Origin: CAYQOX01 sp964419335
GTDB taxonomy: Bacteria; Hinthialibacterota; Hinthialibacteria; Hinthialibacterales; Hinthialibacteraceae
Length of the DNA stretch: 39,171 bases
Direction of reading: 5' to 3'
NCBI GenBank assembly: GCA_964419335.1
Contig: CAYQOX010000042.1
Span: 1-39,171, forward strand
Below the pieces are notes generated by a model. The model was given only the letters and a program-made list of their open reading frames with translations, was not told the origin of the DNA and ran no database searches. The position numbers and the translations under genes are program-made. Each line of letters starts with the position of its first letter. The first letter of the stretch is position 1. Below are positions 1 to 9,620 of this stretch, one piece after another.

Positions 1-83
1 GTATTGAATTATGGAAAACCTGGTTATAAATAGCCAGGTCAATAGCATTATAGCCCCTGTGTGAGTTTGCCTCCCCGGTATAT

Positions 84-3000
84 ATGCCGTGGGATGTCTT
101 TGGCCATATTCCTCAGCTGCCGCAACTTTTACAGGGTTGTGGTTTTCAAGCCGTGGTCTTCACGCGAAGTAATTACCGCGAGCCTTCGATCTCTATCCCG
201 GGGATGAATAATCTTTTTGTATGGACGGGACCAGAGGGGAGTCAAGTCTATGCACGCCGTATTAGTTATATCGCCCCGTTTGATCCAACCGATCGGGAAA
301 AATTAGCTGAAGAGTTGGAGAAAAACAAAGAGAGTTTCCCTGCTCTTCTCGCCGAGCTCCTACTCGACACCAATGATATGATGCCACCGCGAATTCAACA
401 GGTTGGCCAATGCAAAGACTCGATGCAAAGCGATCCCTCTGTGATCTTTACGGGGACCGCGGCGACGAAATATTTCTCTCACATCGACACCCTTGTACGC
501 GGCAAGAAATTACGGCTCACTCCGGTAACCCGGGATATGAGCCAATATAATGAAGGATGCGAGCTAAGTCGAATCGATCTAAAAATCGCGAATCGTTTGG
601 TGGAAAACTCCATTTATGAATTGGAAATGTGGAGCACCATAGCCTCGCAGTATGGGATTCCGTTTCCTTCTAAGGAGTTGGATTATGGGTGGCGGCAACT
701 GATGTTTTGTCAACATCACGATGCGGTCACGGGTTGTAATTCTGAAGTGGCTTTTATTGATGTCCTCGATATTTATCACCGAACGTTGGAAAATATTGAA
801 GAGACCAAGCAACAGATTCTTGCTGCTTTTTCAGAATTGGTTAACATTCCTTCGAAAGAAGATTATTTCACCTATCTGTTATTCAATAGTTTACCGTGGA
901 AACGAAAAGGGATCGCGCGTTTATGGGTGGAACTGAGTCAACCAGTAGAAAGTTTAGTACTTGAAAATTATTTCGGTCAGGTGATTCCTTTTGAAATAGA
1001 ACAAGTTCAACTTAATCCCGATGAATCGATTACCAAGGCTTTGCTGGTGTGGGTGCAGGAAGATCTTACATCTGCTGGTTATGAAAAAATAGGTTTTTTG
1101 AATGAAGGGGATGGACTCCCTTTTATTGCTCGTGGAGAAGACCAAAACTATATTGAGAACGAATTCCTGCGTGTGGAAGTGGACCCTAGCCGGGGCGGGG
1201 GGATTGTTAGTTTGGTGGATAAAGAATCAGGGAAAGAGTTTATTCAGCAAGATCACGCGCTTCCTGCCAATAATGTGGTTAACTTAATTGAAGGAGATGG
1301 AGAAGAGCCTGCCTGGCGTTTGATTACCACAGGCCAAAAGGAGTATGCGAGTGATGGTGAAGCCACGGTGCGGCATGTGGAAGGTCCCGTCAGTTCACGA
1401 CTGATTATCCAAGGGCAGGGTCCGGGGCCCTGTTCACGCACGCAGGAAATTATTCTGTATCGTGAAACACCTTTTATTGATGCGCTGACCATACTTGATC
1501 ATTATACAGGACGCCAAACTTCACCCCCCGGAAAAGAATCAAAGCGTGATCTTTATCTAGTTACTTTTCCGCTCGATTTACCGGGATCCCTGCCTGTATT
1601 AGAGGATCGTTTTTTTGCGAAAGCCTATCGACGTAGCGAGCAGGTGTTTGACTATCGCAGTAATTTATTTCAATGGGAGTCGGGTCACGCGATGAATTCC
1701 TGCTACCGATGGATCGACGTCTCATCTACTTTTCTGGTTCGGTTTGTGAAAGAGAAAGAAGAACAAGGGTCGATAGCTATTGGTCCTAGTGAAATTGTAA
1801 CTCCTGAAAACCAATATGATGATCTTCGAGAATTGCTAATGAGGTTTCTTGTCCGCCATGGAGTAACCTCAACCCCGCGGCGGGATCACGATGATCCCAG
1901 CCCGGACCGTATGTATCGGCTCCACTCTTTTTGTATCGGGAACATGGAAGAGAACTCTTATACAAAGAAACTATTGGAGCAAAACGAGAAAGCCAGCGCT
2001 TATTATGAACGATGTATGAAAGAATTTGGCTTTGCTTCTTTGGTGCTTAAAGATCAAGATAAAAAATCACAATCCAACCCAGTGACCGTGTTTATCTTTG
2101 CTGGAAAAGATCATGCACTGACTCAACATGCGCTTGAAGAAATGATCCAATCGACGATTACTCATCGATGGGATTGCCCCGCTGATGCTTGTTTCTTACC
2201 GCAGATGAGTTTTGTGGAGGATTATGGCTTTGCGCTATTGAACCGGGGAACCTCTCTTTGTTCGTTAGAAGCCGATGGCACCCTGGCTATGGCACTGATG
2301 CACACAACCCCCTACCCCGGAACCCAAACGCCCTGGCCTTTCGAATTTGCCGAACAGAAAACTCATGTATTTCCCTACCGCATCATTCCTCATCGTGGGG
2401 ATTGGCGGCATGCGGAAATCCCACGCCGGGCGATGGAATTCAACCATGAGCCACGGGCGATACTGGTGAAACCCAAGGAAGGAATTCTGCCCGCGAAGAA
2501 GTCCTTTATCTCGATCGAGCCAAGCAATATTCTTGTTTCTGCGATTAAGCCAGGCGGTTCTCCTGAAGCAGAATACGAGGCTCCCCCTAAAGAGCGTCCT
2601 TTGATTGCACGTTTGTATGAAGCTCATGGTGAAGAATCTAACCTTTGGTTGGAAAGCACCATCTCGATTCGCGGGGTAAAAAATCTAACCTTACACGAAC
2701 AGCCTGCGCGAAGCAAACGGGAAATTTTTCGGGAAGATGAATTTGTTCGTATTGTGACTCATGCGCACGAGATTCTTACTTTGGACCTTGATCTTAAACC
2801 GGAAAGAGTTCATACACCGTCCAAACCAGCTGCTCAAAAAGAGAAACCGCCTATGGTATCCCGCTATTGGCGGTTGCATGAAGGAGCGGCACCAGAAGGC
2901 TTTATGCCGATTTCCCTATCACTGCGGGGAGAGCAAACCACCAATCTTGACCGGAGTCACGCAAAAATCCAGCGGTTCGATCTGGTCGTGGTTAATAATT

Positions 3001-3608
3001 CTTTGAGTAAGAGTCGTGAATTTGAAGTAGAAATTGAAACCCCTTCTTACTGGCGAGTAATTCCCTCGAAGGTGCCATGTAAATTACAGCCAGGGGCCTA
3101 TCAAATCACGCCACTGCATTTACTCTTTGACCAGCCAATCGAAGATGGATATCTAAAAGCAAAAACCCGATGGCAAGGCAGTGAAATGTATGATTTTCTG
3201 CACTTTGGTCAGCCGCCTAATCCGAATATATCCATGACCTTAACCATGGAGTCATTTAATATCCACTTGCAGCATGAGCATCCTTATACTTTACAAGGGT
3301 ATATATCGCTCGTGAGTCCGGTTGAAGTGTGGCCTTTTGACTATGTTGGGGTAATTTCTCTTTCTTCCATTACACCCAGCCGATGTTATTTTACTTTGCC
3401 ACCCAAAGAAGAAAAAACGCTGTCTTTCCCTTTGAGTGAGGTGCAAAATCGATTCGGCATTTCCAGCGAACATCATTGGTTAATTATCAAGTTGGTGACG
3501 CAATACATGATTCGTTATTACCACGTACGTTTGGATGGAGAGGTTTCTGAAGGATTAGGGAAAGAGATCCATCCGCCTTATGATTTTTATAAGGAAGAAG
3601 CAACTTAA
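84..3608 (+). CDS. GH38 alpha-mannosidase, N-terminally truncated
   Basis: Glycoside hydrolase family 38 enzymes cleave terminal alpha-mannose using a zinc ion. The 1174-residue frame opens on DVFGHIPQLPQLL (D4 aligns with the catalytic nucleophile of the family motif DxFGH) and carries QHHDAVTGC at 210-218, the family's zinc-histidine motif. The beta-rich GH38 C-terminal region follows, then about 250 extra residues around 950-1174 that resemble a NEW3-type immunoglobulin-like domain. The first ~100 residues of normal family members, which hold the HxD zinc ligands, are absent. Extending upstream in the same frame meets stops at 51-53 and 27-29, and no ribosome binding site precedes 84. The gene is therefore broken upstream, frameshifted, or starts at a contig end. 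No signal peptide is visible in what remains. The family call is firm; activity as written is unlikely. Confidence 0.85.
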   Translation: MPWDVFGHIPQLPQLLQGCGFQAVVFTRSNYREPSISIPGMNNLFVWTGPEGSQVYARRISYIAPFDPTDREKLAEELEKNKESFPALLAELLLDTNDMMPPRIQQVGQCKDSMQSDPSVIFTGTAATKYFSHIDTLVRGKKLRLTPVTRDMSQYNEGCELSRIDLKIANRLVENSIYELEMWSTIASQYGIPFPSKELDYGWRQLMFCQHHDAVTGCNSEVAFIDVLDIYHRTLENIEETKQQILAAFSELVNIPSKEDYFTYLLFNSLPWKRKGIARLWVELSQPVESLVLENYFGQVIPFEIEQVQLNPDESITKALLVWVQEDLTSAGYEKIGFLNEGDGLPFIARGEDQNYIENEFLRVEVDPSRGGGIVSLVDKESGKEFIQQDHALPANNVVNLIEGDGEEPAWRLITTGQKEYASDGEATVRHVEGPVSSRLIIQGQGPGPCSRTQEIILYRETPFIDALTILDHYTGRQTSPPGKESKRDLYLVTFPLDLPGSLPVLEDRFFAKAYRRSEQVFDYRSNLFQWESGHAMNSCYRWIDVSSTFLVRFVKEKEEQGSIAIGPSEIVTPENQYDDLRELLMRFLVRHGVTSTPRRDHDDPSPDRMYRLHSFCIGNMEENSYTKKLLEQNEKASAYYERCMKEFGFASLVLKDQDKKSQSNPVTVFIFAGKDHALTQHALEEMIQSTITHRWDCPADACFLPQMSFVEDYGFALLNRGTSLCSLEADGTLAMALMHTTPYPGTQTPWPFEFAEQKTHVFPYRIIPHRGDWRHAEIPRRAMEFNHEPRAILVKPKEGILPAKKSFISIEPSNILVSAIKPGGSPEAEYEAPPKERPLIARLYEAHGEESNLWLESTISIRGVKNLTLHEQPARSKREIFREDEFVRIVTHAHEILTLDLDLKPERVHTPSKPAAQKEKPPMVSRYWRLHEGAAPEGFMPISLSLRGEQTTNLDRSHAKIQRFDLVVVNNSLSKSREFEVEIETPSYWRVIPSKVPCKLQPGAYQITPLHLLFDQPIEDGYLKAKTRWQGSEMYDFLHFGQPPNPNISMTLTMESFNIHLQHEHPYTLQGYISLVSPVEVWPFDYVGVISLSSITPSRCYFTLPPKEEKTLSFPLSEVQNRFGISSEHHWLIIKLVTQYMIRYYHVRLDGEVSEGLGKEIHPPYDFYKEEAT

Positions 3609-3922
3609 TAAGTCCTTTTTGGCTCATCACGAAAGTGAGTACTTTTTTAGACAAAAACCTTGGGGATGGGTTTCGCTTATCTCCGCGCGGCCTTAAGGGC
3701 CGCTTGCTCCGAAAGCCGCTTCACACAAGCCCCTTCGGCGTTTTGGTTCCATTCATCAGGAGCGTAAAAATCATAGGATTCGCTATAGAATATATGGCAT
3801 GTTTCCATTTGATGCTTCAAAAAGCACTCAAATACAGGATAAAACTCCTTTTTATTGGGTAAGAAAAAAGGCTCGAGAAATTCCCGAGCCGTTTCATTGG
3901 GTCGCTATAGGGACAATATAGA
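3609..3922. other. intergenic region between convergent genes
   Basis: No convincing gene is seen between the end of the GH38 frame and the end of the exported lectin-like gene. A short GC-rich patch (about 3681-3740) stands out from AT-rich surroundings and contains the palindrome GCGGCC-TTAAG-GGCCGC at 3687-3703. It lacks a T-run, so it is not an obvious terminator. The motif GCCGCTT occurs twice nearby. A 75-codon frame at 3635-3862 has no ribosome binding site or recognisable product. The minus-strand terminator at 3861-3890 is listed separately. Confidence 0.5.
3861..3890 (-). terminator. rho-independent terminator of the lectin-like gene
   Basis: On the minus strand a GGCTCG/CGAGCC stem (3870-3875 with 3885-3890) is followed at once by a run of six T (3864-3869 on the + strand read as A). 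It lies about 30 bases beyond the stop codon of the minus-strand gene ending at 3923. Confidence 0.8.
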
Positions 3923-6427
3923 TTATTCGTAAATCATCCAACCCTCGACCGAGGTTACGTATTCTTCGAAATTATCTTCGAAGACGACTTCACCATCGAC
4001 GATAACTTGGAAGTTGTCAAAGGAGACATCGACAGAACCGCTTGAGCTGCCGCCCAGTCCCGGGAAACCACCGGCCCGATCGACAATATGATCGGCTTCC
4101 CAAGGAGGAAGTTCAACCGCCCACTCGGCGGCACCCTGAGAACGAATTCGTCCAACGGCATAGGCAAAGGTATCGGAATCTTGAACGACTTCTAATTCCA
4201 TGGTGTACCATTCGCCGACAGTCCAATCAAAGTTAAAGAGATCCGACCATGCGGTGGCATCATTGAGATACTGAATGGTGGTAATATCTTCGTGCAACAG
4301 AAGCCGAATCCCTTCTGCGTTATCTTCCGGTTGCACATAGGCGGCCACACCACCCCGGCTCCAGTCATGATTTTCCCAGGTGTCGATCCGAAGATCGGCA
4401 CGGACAGTATAGGTAGTGCCGAAATCATCTTCAACCCAAATGGTTTTGGGATCGATCCATTCACCGTTGCCATAACAGGTCACAACCCCATCATGAACCA
4501 ACCAGAGCCCCATACCTTCATTGATACTCCATTCTGGAGATAGTCCAGGTGCATGCTCGAGGGTGGTATCCCCAGCGACTGGCAAGGCATTGCTTCCTTC
4601 AGCGACTTCGCCGGAGAATTCGGCGGTGGGGTTAAAATCATCTTCTGAAACCAATACGGAGTAGGTCATCGTGGCTTGTCCAAGCACACCGGATAAATCC
4701 CAGGTAAGGGTATTTCCTGAGATGGAGGCATCGCCTTGGGTGGTTTCGACTGCTTCCACCGTCCAATTCTCGGGAAGGGTTTCAACGAGTTCACCGGAGA
4801 ATTCTTCCATCACATCCACAGAGACGACAATATCCGAAATGGTTTGGCCAGGATTGTAGACCACATCGGGGAGCTGCCGTGAGGTGGTTAAAGGTAATAC
4901 CTCTAGTCCTACATCGAAGAACTCACCGTTGGTAAGATTGTCGTTATCGAGTGAAGACACGGCAAAACCGACATACACGGGATCTTCTAATTCCACCTCA
5001 TGGGTGAGGAACAACTGTCGCTCTCCATCATAGGTATTGTAATAAAAGGATAACGTATTCCCGTTGCGAACTATTTCTAGATCGCCGTTGTTATCATCGG
5101 TCCAGGAGCCGCTCCAGTTGGAGCCGCCGTCGGTCATTTCACGCCAAATTGGAGTAATTTCCAGCATGGCGTTCATAACAAAAGTTCCATGGCTAGCCCC
5201 CGGGTCGAGGCTATCGCGTACCATAAGGCCAGAGCGGGCTTGTTCGTTGGTGCTCATGAACTGGTCGGTAAAGACATTGGCGTAGAAGCGGAACGAACCC
5301 GTGACTTCTTTGTACAGAAAATGAAACTCATCTGCATTATTCCATATTTGAGAACCACTACCCGAAATCATATACATATCATCCATATAGCTGGCACTAC
5401 CGCTGACTCCCACAGATCCAATATCTAAATGGTTATCGAAAATCCCCAGGGATTCTAACGGCCCAATGGTGTTGGAACCCATGATGGTCATGATGTCGGT
5501 TTCCCCGTTAAATTCAACGGCTTCTTCTGCATCTTCGGGAGGGGTTACGACATAGGTGACAGTTTTGGCGCTATCCAAGTTCCAAACGATGGTGCCATTT
5601 TCTACTTCACCACCATCCGAAATTTCGGTAATTCCCCATCCCGGGGGAGGAGTTTCCCGTACTGTAAGAGTTTCGGCCGAACCACCGACTTTGAGGGTTA
5701 CAGAAATGGGCACTCCCGGTTCATAGCTAATCGCGGAGAAAGTGCGTTTTGCTACGGCCGGGGCTGGTTCTAATGAAACATCGAAATGTTCAAAGATGGC
5801 GACTTCTTCATTATCGATATGGTTACAAATTGCTAAACCATAAGCCAAGGTTTCGGGTAGATCGCGTGATTGTTGGTGAGAAACGATCCACTCTTCGCCA
5901 TCTAATGAATACTCGGTGAACATGTAGTCCAACTCTGCGATTCGAGTCACGCGGAGAAAAACGCCATCGCCCTGGTCCGCAACATCGGGGAAGGAAGTGT
6001 AGCTGGAACCTTCTCCTGGAACCACACGCCATTGGGTATCCACACGGCTGCCACCATCGATGGCGTGCATGCAGGTCCAATAGTGAGGAGATTCTGCGGA
6101 CTCAGGATCAACGCGAATCATGGGGCCGGATTTCGCGTATTGGCTGCCCCCGTCTTGGATCATTTGAAGGCGGGTGGTCAAACGCCAACTGCCCGACTTT
6201 TCGGTGTAGACAAAGAATCCTTCATCTTCTACATCCCATATATCATCTCCGTTGCCTTCGAGACGATAGACACCATCTTCAACGCTTACCGAACCGGGGA
6301 CGTAAAAGTCCCCCCGCGTATCCCAATCCATCGTACTATCAAAAATTCCATACTGGGCATGACCGGGGAGAGCCAAAAGAAGGACTGCCCAACCAATCAT
6401 ACCAATGCTTCGTAATCCATGCTTCAT
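3923..6427 (-). CDS. exported multidomain lectin-like (LamG/DUF1349-type) protein
   Basis: The protein has an N-terminal signal peptide ending near PGHAQ (about residue 25), then three concanavalin-like beta-sandwich segments at roughly 27-205, 325-515 and 640-830. The first two share FD....D.....G....DD.Y...G.G..IW and a following F.Y.E..GS.R segment, as in DUF1349 domains; the third resembles a carbohydrate-binding LamG-type fold. Two linkers of similar design (about 215-300 and 520-620), each with an E.PP/P..W motif, separate them. No catalytic motif or membrane anchor is seen. I chose the ATG at 6427, six bases after GGAGG, over the GTG three bases upstream. Its promoter carries the same palindrome as the mannose operon, so a role in binding or displaying mannosides is inferred. 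Enzymatic function is unknown. Confidence 0.7.
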   Translation of the reverse strand: MKHGLRSIGMIGWAVLLLALPGHAQYGIFDSTMDWDTRGDFYVPGSVSVEDGVYRLEGNGDDIWDVEDEGFFVYTEKSGSWRLTTRLQMIQDGGSQYAKSGPMIRVDPESAESPHYWTCMHAIDGGSRVDTQWRVVPGEGSSYTSFPDVADQGDGVFLRVTRIAELDYMFTEYSLDGEEWIVSHQQSRDLPETLAYGLAICNHIDNEEVAIFEHFDVSLEPAPAVAKRTFSAISYEPGVPISVTLKVGGSAETLTVRETPPPGWGITEISDGGEVENGTIVWNLDSAKTVTYVVTPPEDAEEAVEFNGETDIMTIMGSNTIGPLESLGIFDNHLDIGSVGVSGSASYMDDMYMISGSGSQIWNNADEFHFLYKEVTGSFRFYANVFTDQFMSTNEQARSGLMVRDSLDPGASHGTFVMNAMLEITPIWREMTDGGSNWSGSWTDDNNGDLEIVRNGNTLSFYYNTYDGERQLFLTHEVELEDPVYVGFAVSSLDNDNLTNGEFFDVGLEVLPLTTSRQLPDVVYNPGQTISDIVVSVDVMEEFSGELVETLPENWTVEAVETTQGDASISGNTLTWDLSGVLGQATMTYSVLVSEDDFNPTAEFSGEVAEGSNALPVAGDTTLEHAPGLSPEWSINEGMGLWLVHDGVVTCYGNGEWIDPKTIWVEDDFGTTYTVRADLRIDTWENHDWSRGGVAAYVQPEDNAEGIRLLLHEDITTIQYLNDATAWSDLFNFDWTVGEWYTMELEVVQDSDTFAYAVGRIRSQGAAEWAVELPPWEADHIVDRAGGFPGLGGSSSGSVDVSFDNFQVIVDGEVVFEDNFEEYVTSVEGWMIYE

Positions 6428-6480
6428 CACTAACCTCCGTAAAATATTTCATTGGCACGAAACTAGAGGGATTCGTGCAT

Positions 6481-6502
6481 TATGTTCAAACATATATACA
6501 TA
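6481..6502. promoter_or_regulatory. candidate GntR operator, site 1
   Basis: An imperfect 22-bp palindrome with outer arms TATGTTCA and ATACATA. It matches 19 of 22 positions of the site at 9670-9691 when both are read in the direction of the downstream gene. It overlaps the end of the -10 box of the minus-strand promoter at 6500-6528 and covers the expected transcription start, the position expected for repression. The assignment to the GntR protein encoded at 9843 is inference. Confidence 0.65.
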
Positions 6503-6528
6503 GTAAAAAAGGTTCTGGCATTTTTCAA
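6500..6528 (-). promoter_or_regulatory. sigma70-type promoter of the lectin-like gene
   Basis: Reading the minus strand: -35 TTGAAA (6523-6528), a 17-base spacer and -10 TACTAT (6500-6505). The predicted start lies about 65 bases upstream of the GGAGG ribosome binding site of the gene starting at 6427. Confidence 0.65.
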
Positions 6529-6597
6529 GAAGAATTTTCATTTTTTAATCGAAAAATTTTCCACCCAAAAAACATAGCGTAACTTTGGTACTGAAAA

Positions 6598-8988
6598 TTA
6601 TGGGGCTGGTTTCGACATAGATGGAGGAGCCTGATGCGGTTTACTGCCCCAATTCATGTTGGGTTCATCACCCATTTGTAAAACCAACGTACCGCCATCG
6701 ACCAAATCCTTATGATAAAACCAAGGCTGGTTTAGTTCTTTTCCGTTTAATTCAGCGGACTGAATGTAACGATTTTCTGTTGAAACATCTTTCGCGATGA
6801 TGGTGAAGTTTTTTCCTGAATAGTAATCATCGTCAAGATGAAGGGTTACTTTTTCAAACAAGGGACTGCCTATTTCATAAACAGGTTGGGTGGCTCCACC
6901 TCCATCCATTTCAAACAATCCAATCGCACTCATCACATACCAGGCGCCCATCTGGCCTTGATCCTCATCGCCAGGCCACCCATCTTCGGGACCATCTCCA
7001 TAATAATGATCCATGATCTCTCGCGCCCAATGCTGAGTCTTCCATGGCATGCCGCTATAATTGAATAGGTAAGCCGCTTGCATATTGGGTTGATTTCCAT
7101 GATTGATAGGGTAATTGTAGAAAAGGTCCCCTTCCGCGTTGAAGTTGGTCTCGCTAGATTTCATAAAGCCTTCTTCTAGACGCTGATTGAATTCCTCTTT
7201 TCCAATGAGTTCAATTAAGCCATGCACATCATGAGGAACAAACCAGGTATACTGCCATGAATTACCTTCAATGAATCCGGTACCGCTCCATCCCGCGGGA
7301 TTATCCTTTTCCGCGACAACACCATCCAATTCAGCCCATTCACCATTGGCATATTTGGGACGAACAAAGCCAATTTCCTTGTCAAAAACATTTTTATAAT
7401 TTTCTGCCCGCTGGAGAAATTCCTGGTAATCCTCCTCTTTGCCTAAGGCTTTTGCCATTTGGGCGACGTTCCAATCATCGAAACAATATTCTAAAGTATT
7501 GGAAACCGGACCTTCTTGAAAAGTCCCCATGTGATATTTCAAGGTGCCTTCACCGTGGGGAACATACCCGAGTTCCATGTAGGATTTTAATTGGCGATTG
7601 CCTACGAAACCACCGCATTCATGGGCGGTGGAAGGGGTCGTCTGAACATGGCGAATCGCTTCATAGGCCTTATCGACATCAAAATCGGTGATGCCTTTTT
7701 GGAAGACGCTGTTAATCAGCGGCACTTCATGGGATGCCACCATAATACTGGAATATTCAACGCCGGTAGGGCCTTTGGGAAGCCACCCTCCATCCTCATA
7801 GATTTGGAGCAAAGATTTCACCCATTGGCTGGCTATCTCCGGCGTAATCAAGGACCACAGTTGGTTTAAATTCCAAAACGTATTCCAAAACGCATCGCAA
7901 GTCAGAATGGGGGAGTTTGGATCATCCATTTGCCGCACCTGTTCACACATATCGACATATTTCCCGTTAACATCGCTCCAGGTTGTCCGTGCCGCATAGG
8001 AACGGTAGAAATTCGTGTAAAACTTCATTTTGTCTTTTTCGCTTCCCCCTTCGATTTCGATAAGACTCAATAAATCATTCCATGTGTTATACAAATCATT
8101 CCTCACCGCATCGAAATCGAATCCATAATTCTGGGTTTCCGTTTTTAAATTCAACCGGGCTTGATCGATACTGACTAATGAAATTCCCACTTTCATCACA
8201 ATAGGTTTCTCTTTATCCACATCAAAGGTTACGAATCCCCCCGCGTCGCCACGGCCAACCACTTGGTCTACGTTTTGAAAAATAGTATCGCGATCCCATC
8301 CTCCAAGCGATTTGAAAGGCTGGTTGAATTGCACGACAAAATGAACCGTATATTCATTCAGTAAGCTAGAAAAACCATCATAGGTGAATTGTTTGGAAAA
8401 GCCTTCGATCTCTCTTTTGTTAACTTCTTGGATCTTAGCCCATTCTAATTCATAGCCATATTCAGTTGGGATTTTTAGATCGAATAAGATCCGTCCTTCG
8501 TCTGATTTCGGAAAGGTATAACGATGAAACCCCGTGCGTTTTGTCGCGGTGAGTTCTGCACGGATATCATGATCATCCAACGTCACCGCGTAATAACCTA
8601 CCTCCGCGACTTCAGTTTCATGACGAAAACGGGATCGATAGCCTTCATCGGGTTGGTTCTGATCACCCGGTTTAATTTCAAGTTCCCCCATGGTAGGCAT
8701 GACTAAAACCCCCCCCATGACCCACGAATGAATGTGGCTAAATCCACTGATGGTCTCGATGTTGTATTCATACCCCGCTTTCCAGCCTTGGTTTTGGTTA
8801 TCGGGGCTAAGTTTGACCATTCCGAAGGGCATACTCGGCCCAGGATACAGCATCCAACGCGAGGTCGAAGTTCCAATCAGAGGATCCACATAGTCGGCCG
8901 GATTTTTAGCCATGGTATCCATCGAAGTTAAAAACGAGGTTAAGAGAAAAATCAAACCATACGTTTTGGGAAGAAACGAAAAATGCAT
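6598..8988 (-). CDS. secreted GH92 alpha-mannosidase
   Basis: GH92 enzymes are calcium-dependent exo-alpha-mannosidases that trim mannan or N-glycan mannose. Family hallmarks are DYVDPLIGT near the N-terminus, YPGPSMPFGMVKLSPD, SGFSHIHSW, EGNSWQYTWFVPHD (holding the probable acid Glu) and GDEDQGQMGAWYVMSAIG near 673 (holding the probable base Asp). Length (796 aa) is normal. The ATG at 8988 is preferred because AGGAGG lies four to six bases upstream and the protein then begins with a clean signal peptide (MHFSFLPKTYGLIFLLTSFL). The in-frame ATG at 9015 has no ribosome binding site. The gene follows the pseudopilin gene by 35 bases on the same strand, so co-transcription is likely. The C-terminus ends in a short Pro/Ser tail without a sorting signal. 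Confidence 0.93.
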   Translation of the reverse strand: MHFSFLPKTYGLIFLLTSFLTSMDTMAKNPADYVDPLIGTSTSRWMLYPGPSMPFGMVKLSPDNQNQGWKAGYEYNIETISGFSHIHSWVMGGVLVMPTMGELEIKPGDQNQPDEGYRSRFRHETEVAEVGYYAVTLDDHDIRAELTATKRTGFHRYTFPKSDEGRILFDLKIPTEYGYELEWAKIQEVNKREIEGFSKQFTYDGFSSLLNEYTVHFVVQFNQPFKSLGGWDRDTIFQNVDQVVGRGDAGGFVTFDVDKEKPIVMKVGISLVSIDQARLNLKTETQNYGFDFDAVRNDLYNTWNDLLSLIEIEGGSEKDKMKFYTNFYRSYAARTTWSDVNGKYVDMCEQVRQMDDPNSPILTCDAFWNTFWNLNQLWSLITPEIASQWVKSLLQIYEDGGWLPKGPTGVEYSSIMVASHEVPLINSVFQKGITDFDVDKAYEAIRHVQTTPSTAHECGGFVGNRQLKSYMELGYVPHGEGTLKYHMGTFQEGPVSNTLEYCFDDWNVAQMAKALGKEEDYQEFLQRAENYKNVFDKEIGFVRPKYANGEWAELDGVVAEKDNPAGWSGTGFIEGNSWQYTWFVPHDVHGLIELIGKEEFNQRLEEGFMKSSETNFNAEGDLFYNYPINHGNQPNMQAAYLFNYSGMPWKTQHWAREIMDHYYGDGPEDGWPGDEDQGQMGAWYVMSAIGLFEMDGGGATQPVYEIGSPLFEKVTLHLDDDYYSGKNFTIIAKDVSTENRYIQSAELNGKELNQPWFYHKDLVDGGTLVLQMGDEPNMNWGSKPHQAPPSMSKPAP

Positions 8989-9023
8989 AATCCCTCCTAT
9001 TATTTTGTGATTCATTTAATTTG

Positions 9024-9590
9024 TTAATAAATGGTTCCACCGGGGCCAAGCAAAGCAAGAATGCCCTGGCTGCGCAAGCCATTGGAGGCGTCATAATAAA
9101 TGACTCGTGCGGCATGGGCCATGCCCCAATTGAGGGCGGGTCCAGGGCTACGGGCGGTGTATTTATAACTCTTGCCATAGACATAGAGGGTATTTCCTGG
9201 GCGGCTATCATCATCATAAACATATCCACCGTCCCAAATGGGACCCAAGTCGGGTTGGATGGATTGAGGGCTCCCGGTTTGGAAAGGATCAATGGGGATG
9301 GTCGACATGTACGCGACAGGCGTGGTTAGAACATGAAAGCGGTAGGTATGTTTTTCCCACCATTTTGAAGTATCCCAAAACTCTCCGCCAGGATATTTTC
9401 CATGATCGACACCATACATTTCCAATGCGGTCCCTAAGGATTTTAAATCCGAGTAGACCCGGCTGATTTTGGCTCGGACTTGAGCGTTGAGAAAATTGGG
9501 AACGGCGATGGCGGCTAATATCCCTATAATCGCTACAACAATCAGCAATTCAATCAAGGTAAAACCTTTTCCAGAGATCGAAAGAGACAT
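9024..9590 (-). CDS. type IV pilin-like / type II secretion pseudopilin (orphan)
   Basis: Residues 1-40 form a class III prepilin leader: a short basic leader ending in Gly, then FTLIELLIVVAIIGILAAIA. The cleavage site is G/F, and the mature protein has Glu5 and one N-terminal helix. The body is about 150 residues with the GspG-like stretch ISRVYSDLKSLGTALEMYG, followed by Trp/Tyr-rich sequence. No other pilus or secretion gene (prepilin peptidase, GspE, GspF) is in the window, so it must borrow an assembly system encoded elsewhere. GAGGAGG nine bases upstream supports the ATG at 9590. It lies directly before the GH92 mannosidase gene and divergent from the GntR operon. Function is inferred only as an exported, possibly surface-assembled protein. 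Confidence 0.85.
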   Translation of the reverse strand: MSLSISGKGFTLIELLIVVAIIGILAAIAVPNFLNAQVRAKISRVYSDLKSLGTALEMYGVDHGKYPGGEFWDTSKWWEKHTYRFHVLTTPVAYMSTIPIDPFQTGSPQSIQPDLGPIWDGGYVYDDDSRPGNTLYVYGKSYKYTARSPGPALNWGMAHAARVIYYDASNGLRSQGILALLGPGGTIY

Positions 9591-9620
9591 GAACTTTCCT
9601 CCTCATCGGGTAAATATCAC

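Noticed and set aside
2265..2627. 120-codon minus-strand frame inside the GH38 gene
   Set aside because: It is antisense to a continuous GH38 coding frame with recognisable family sequence and has no motif of its own.
3635..3862. 75-codon open frame after the GH38 gene
   Set aside because: It lacks a ribosome binding site, has no family motif, and overlaps the palindromic patch and the downstream terminator stem.
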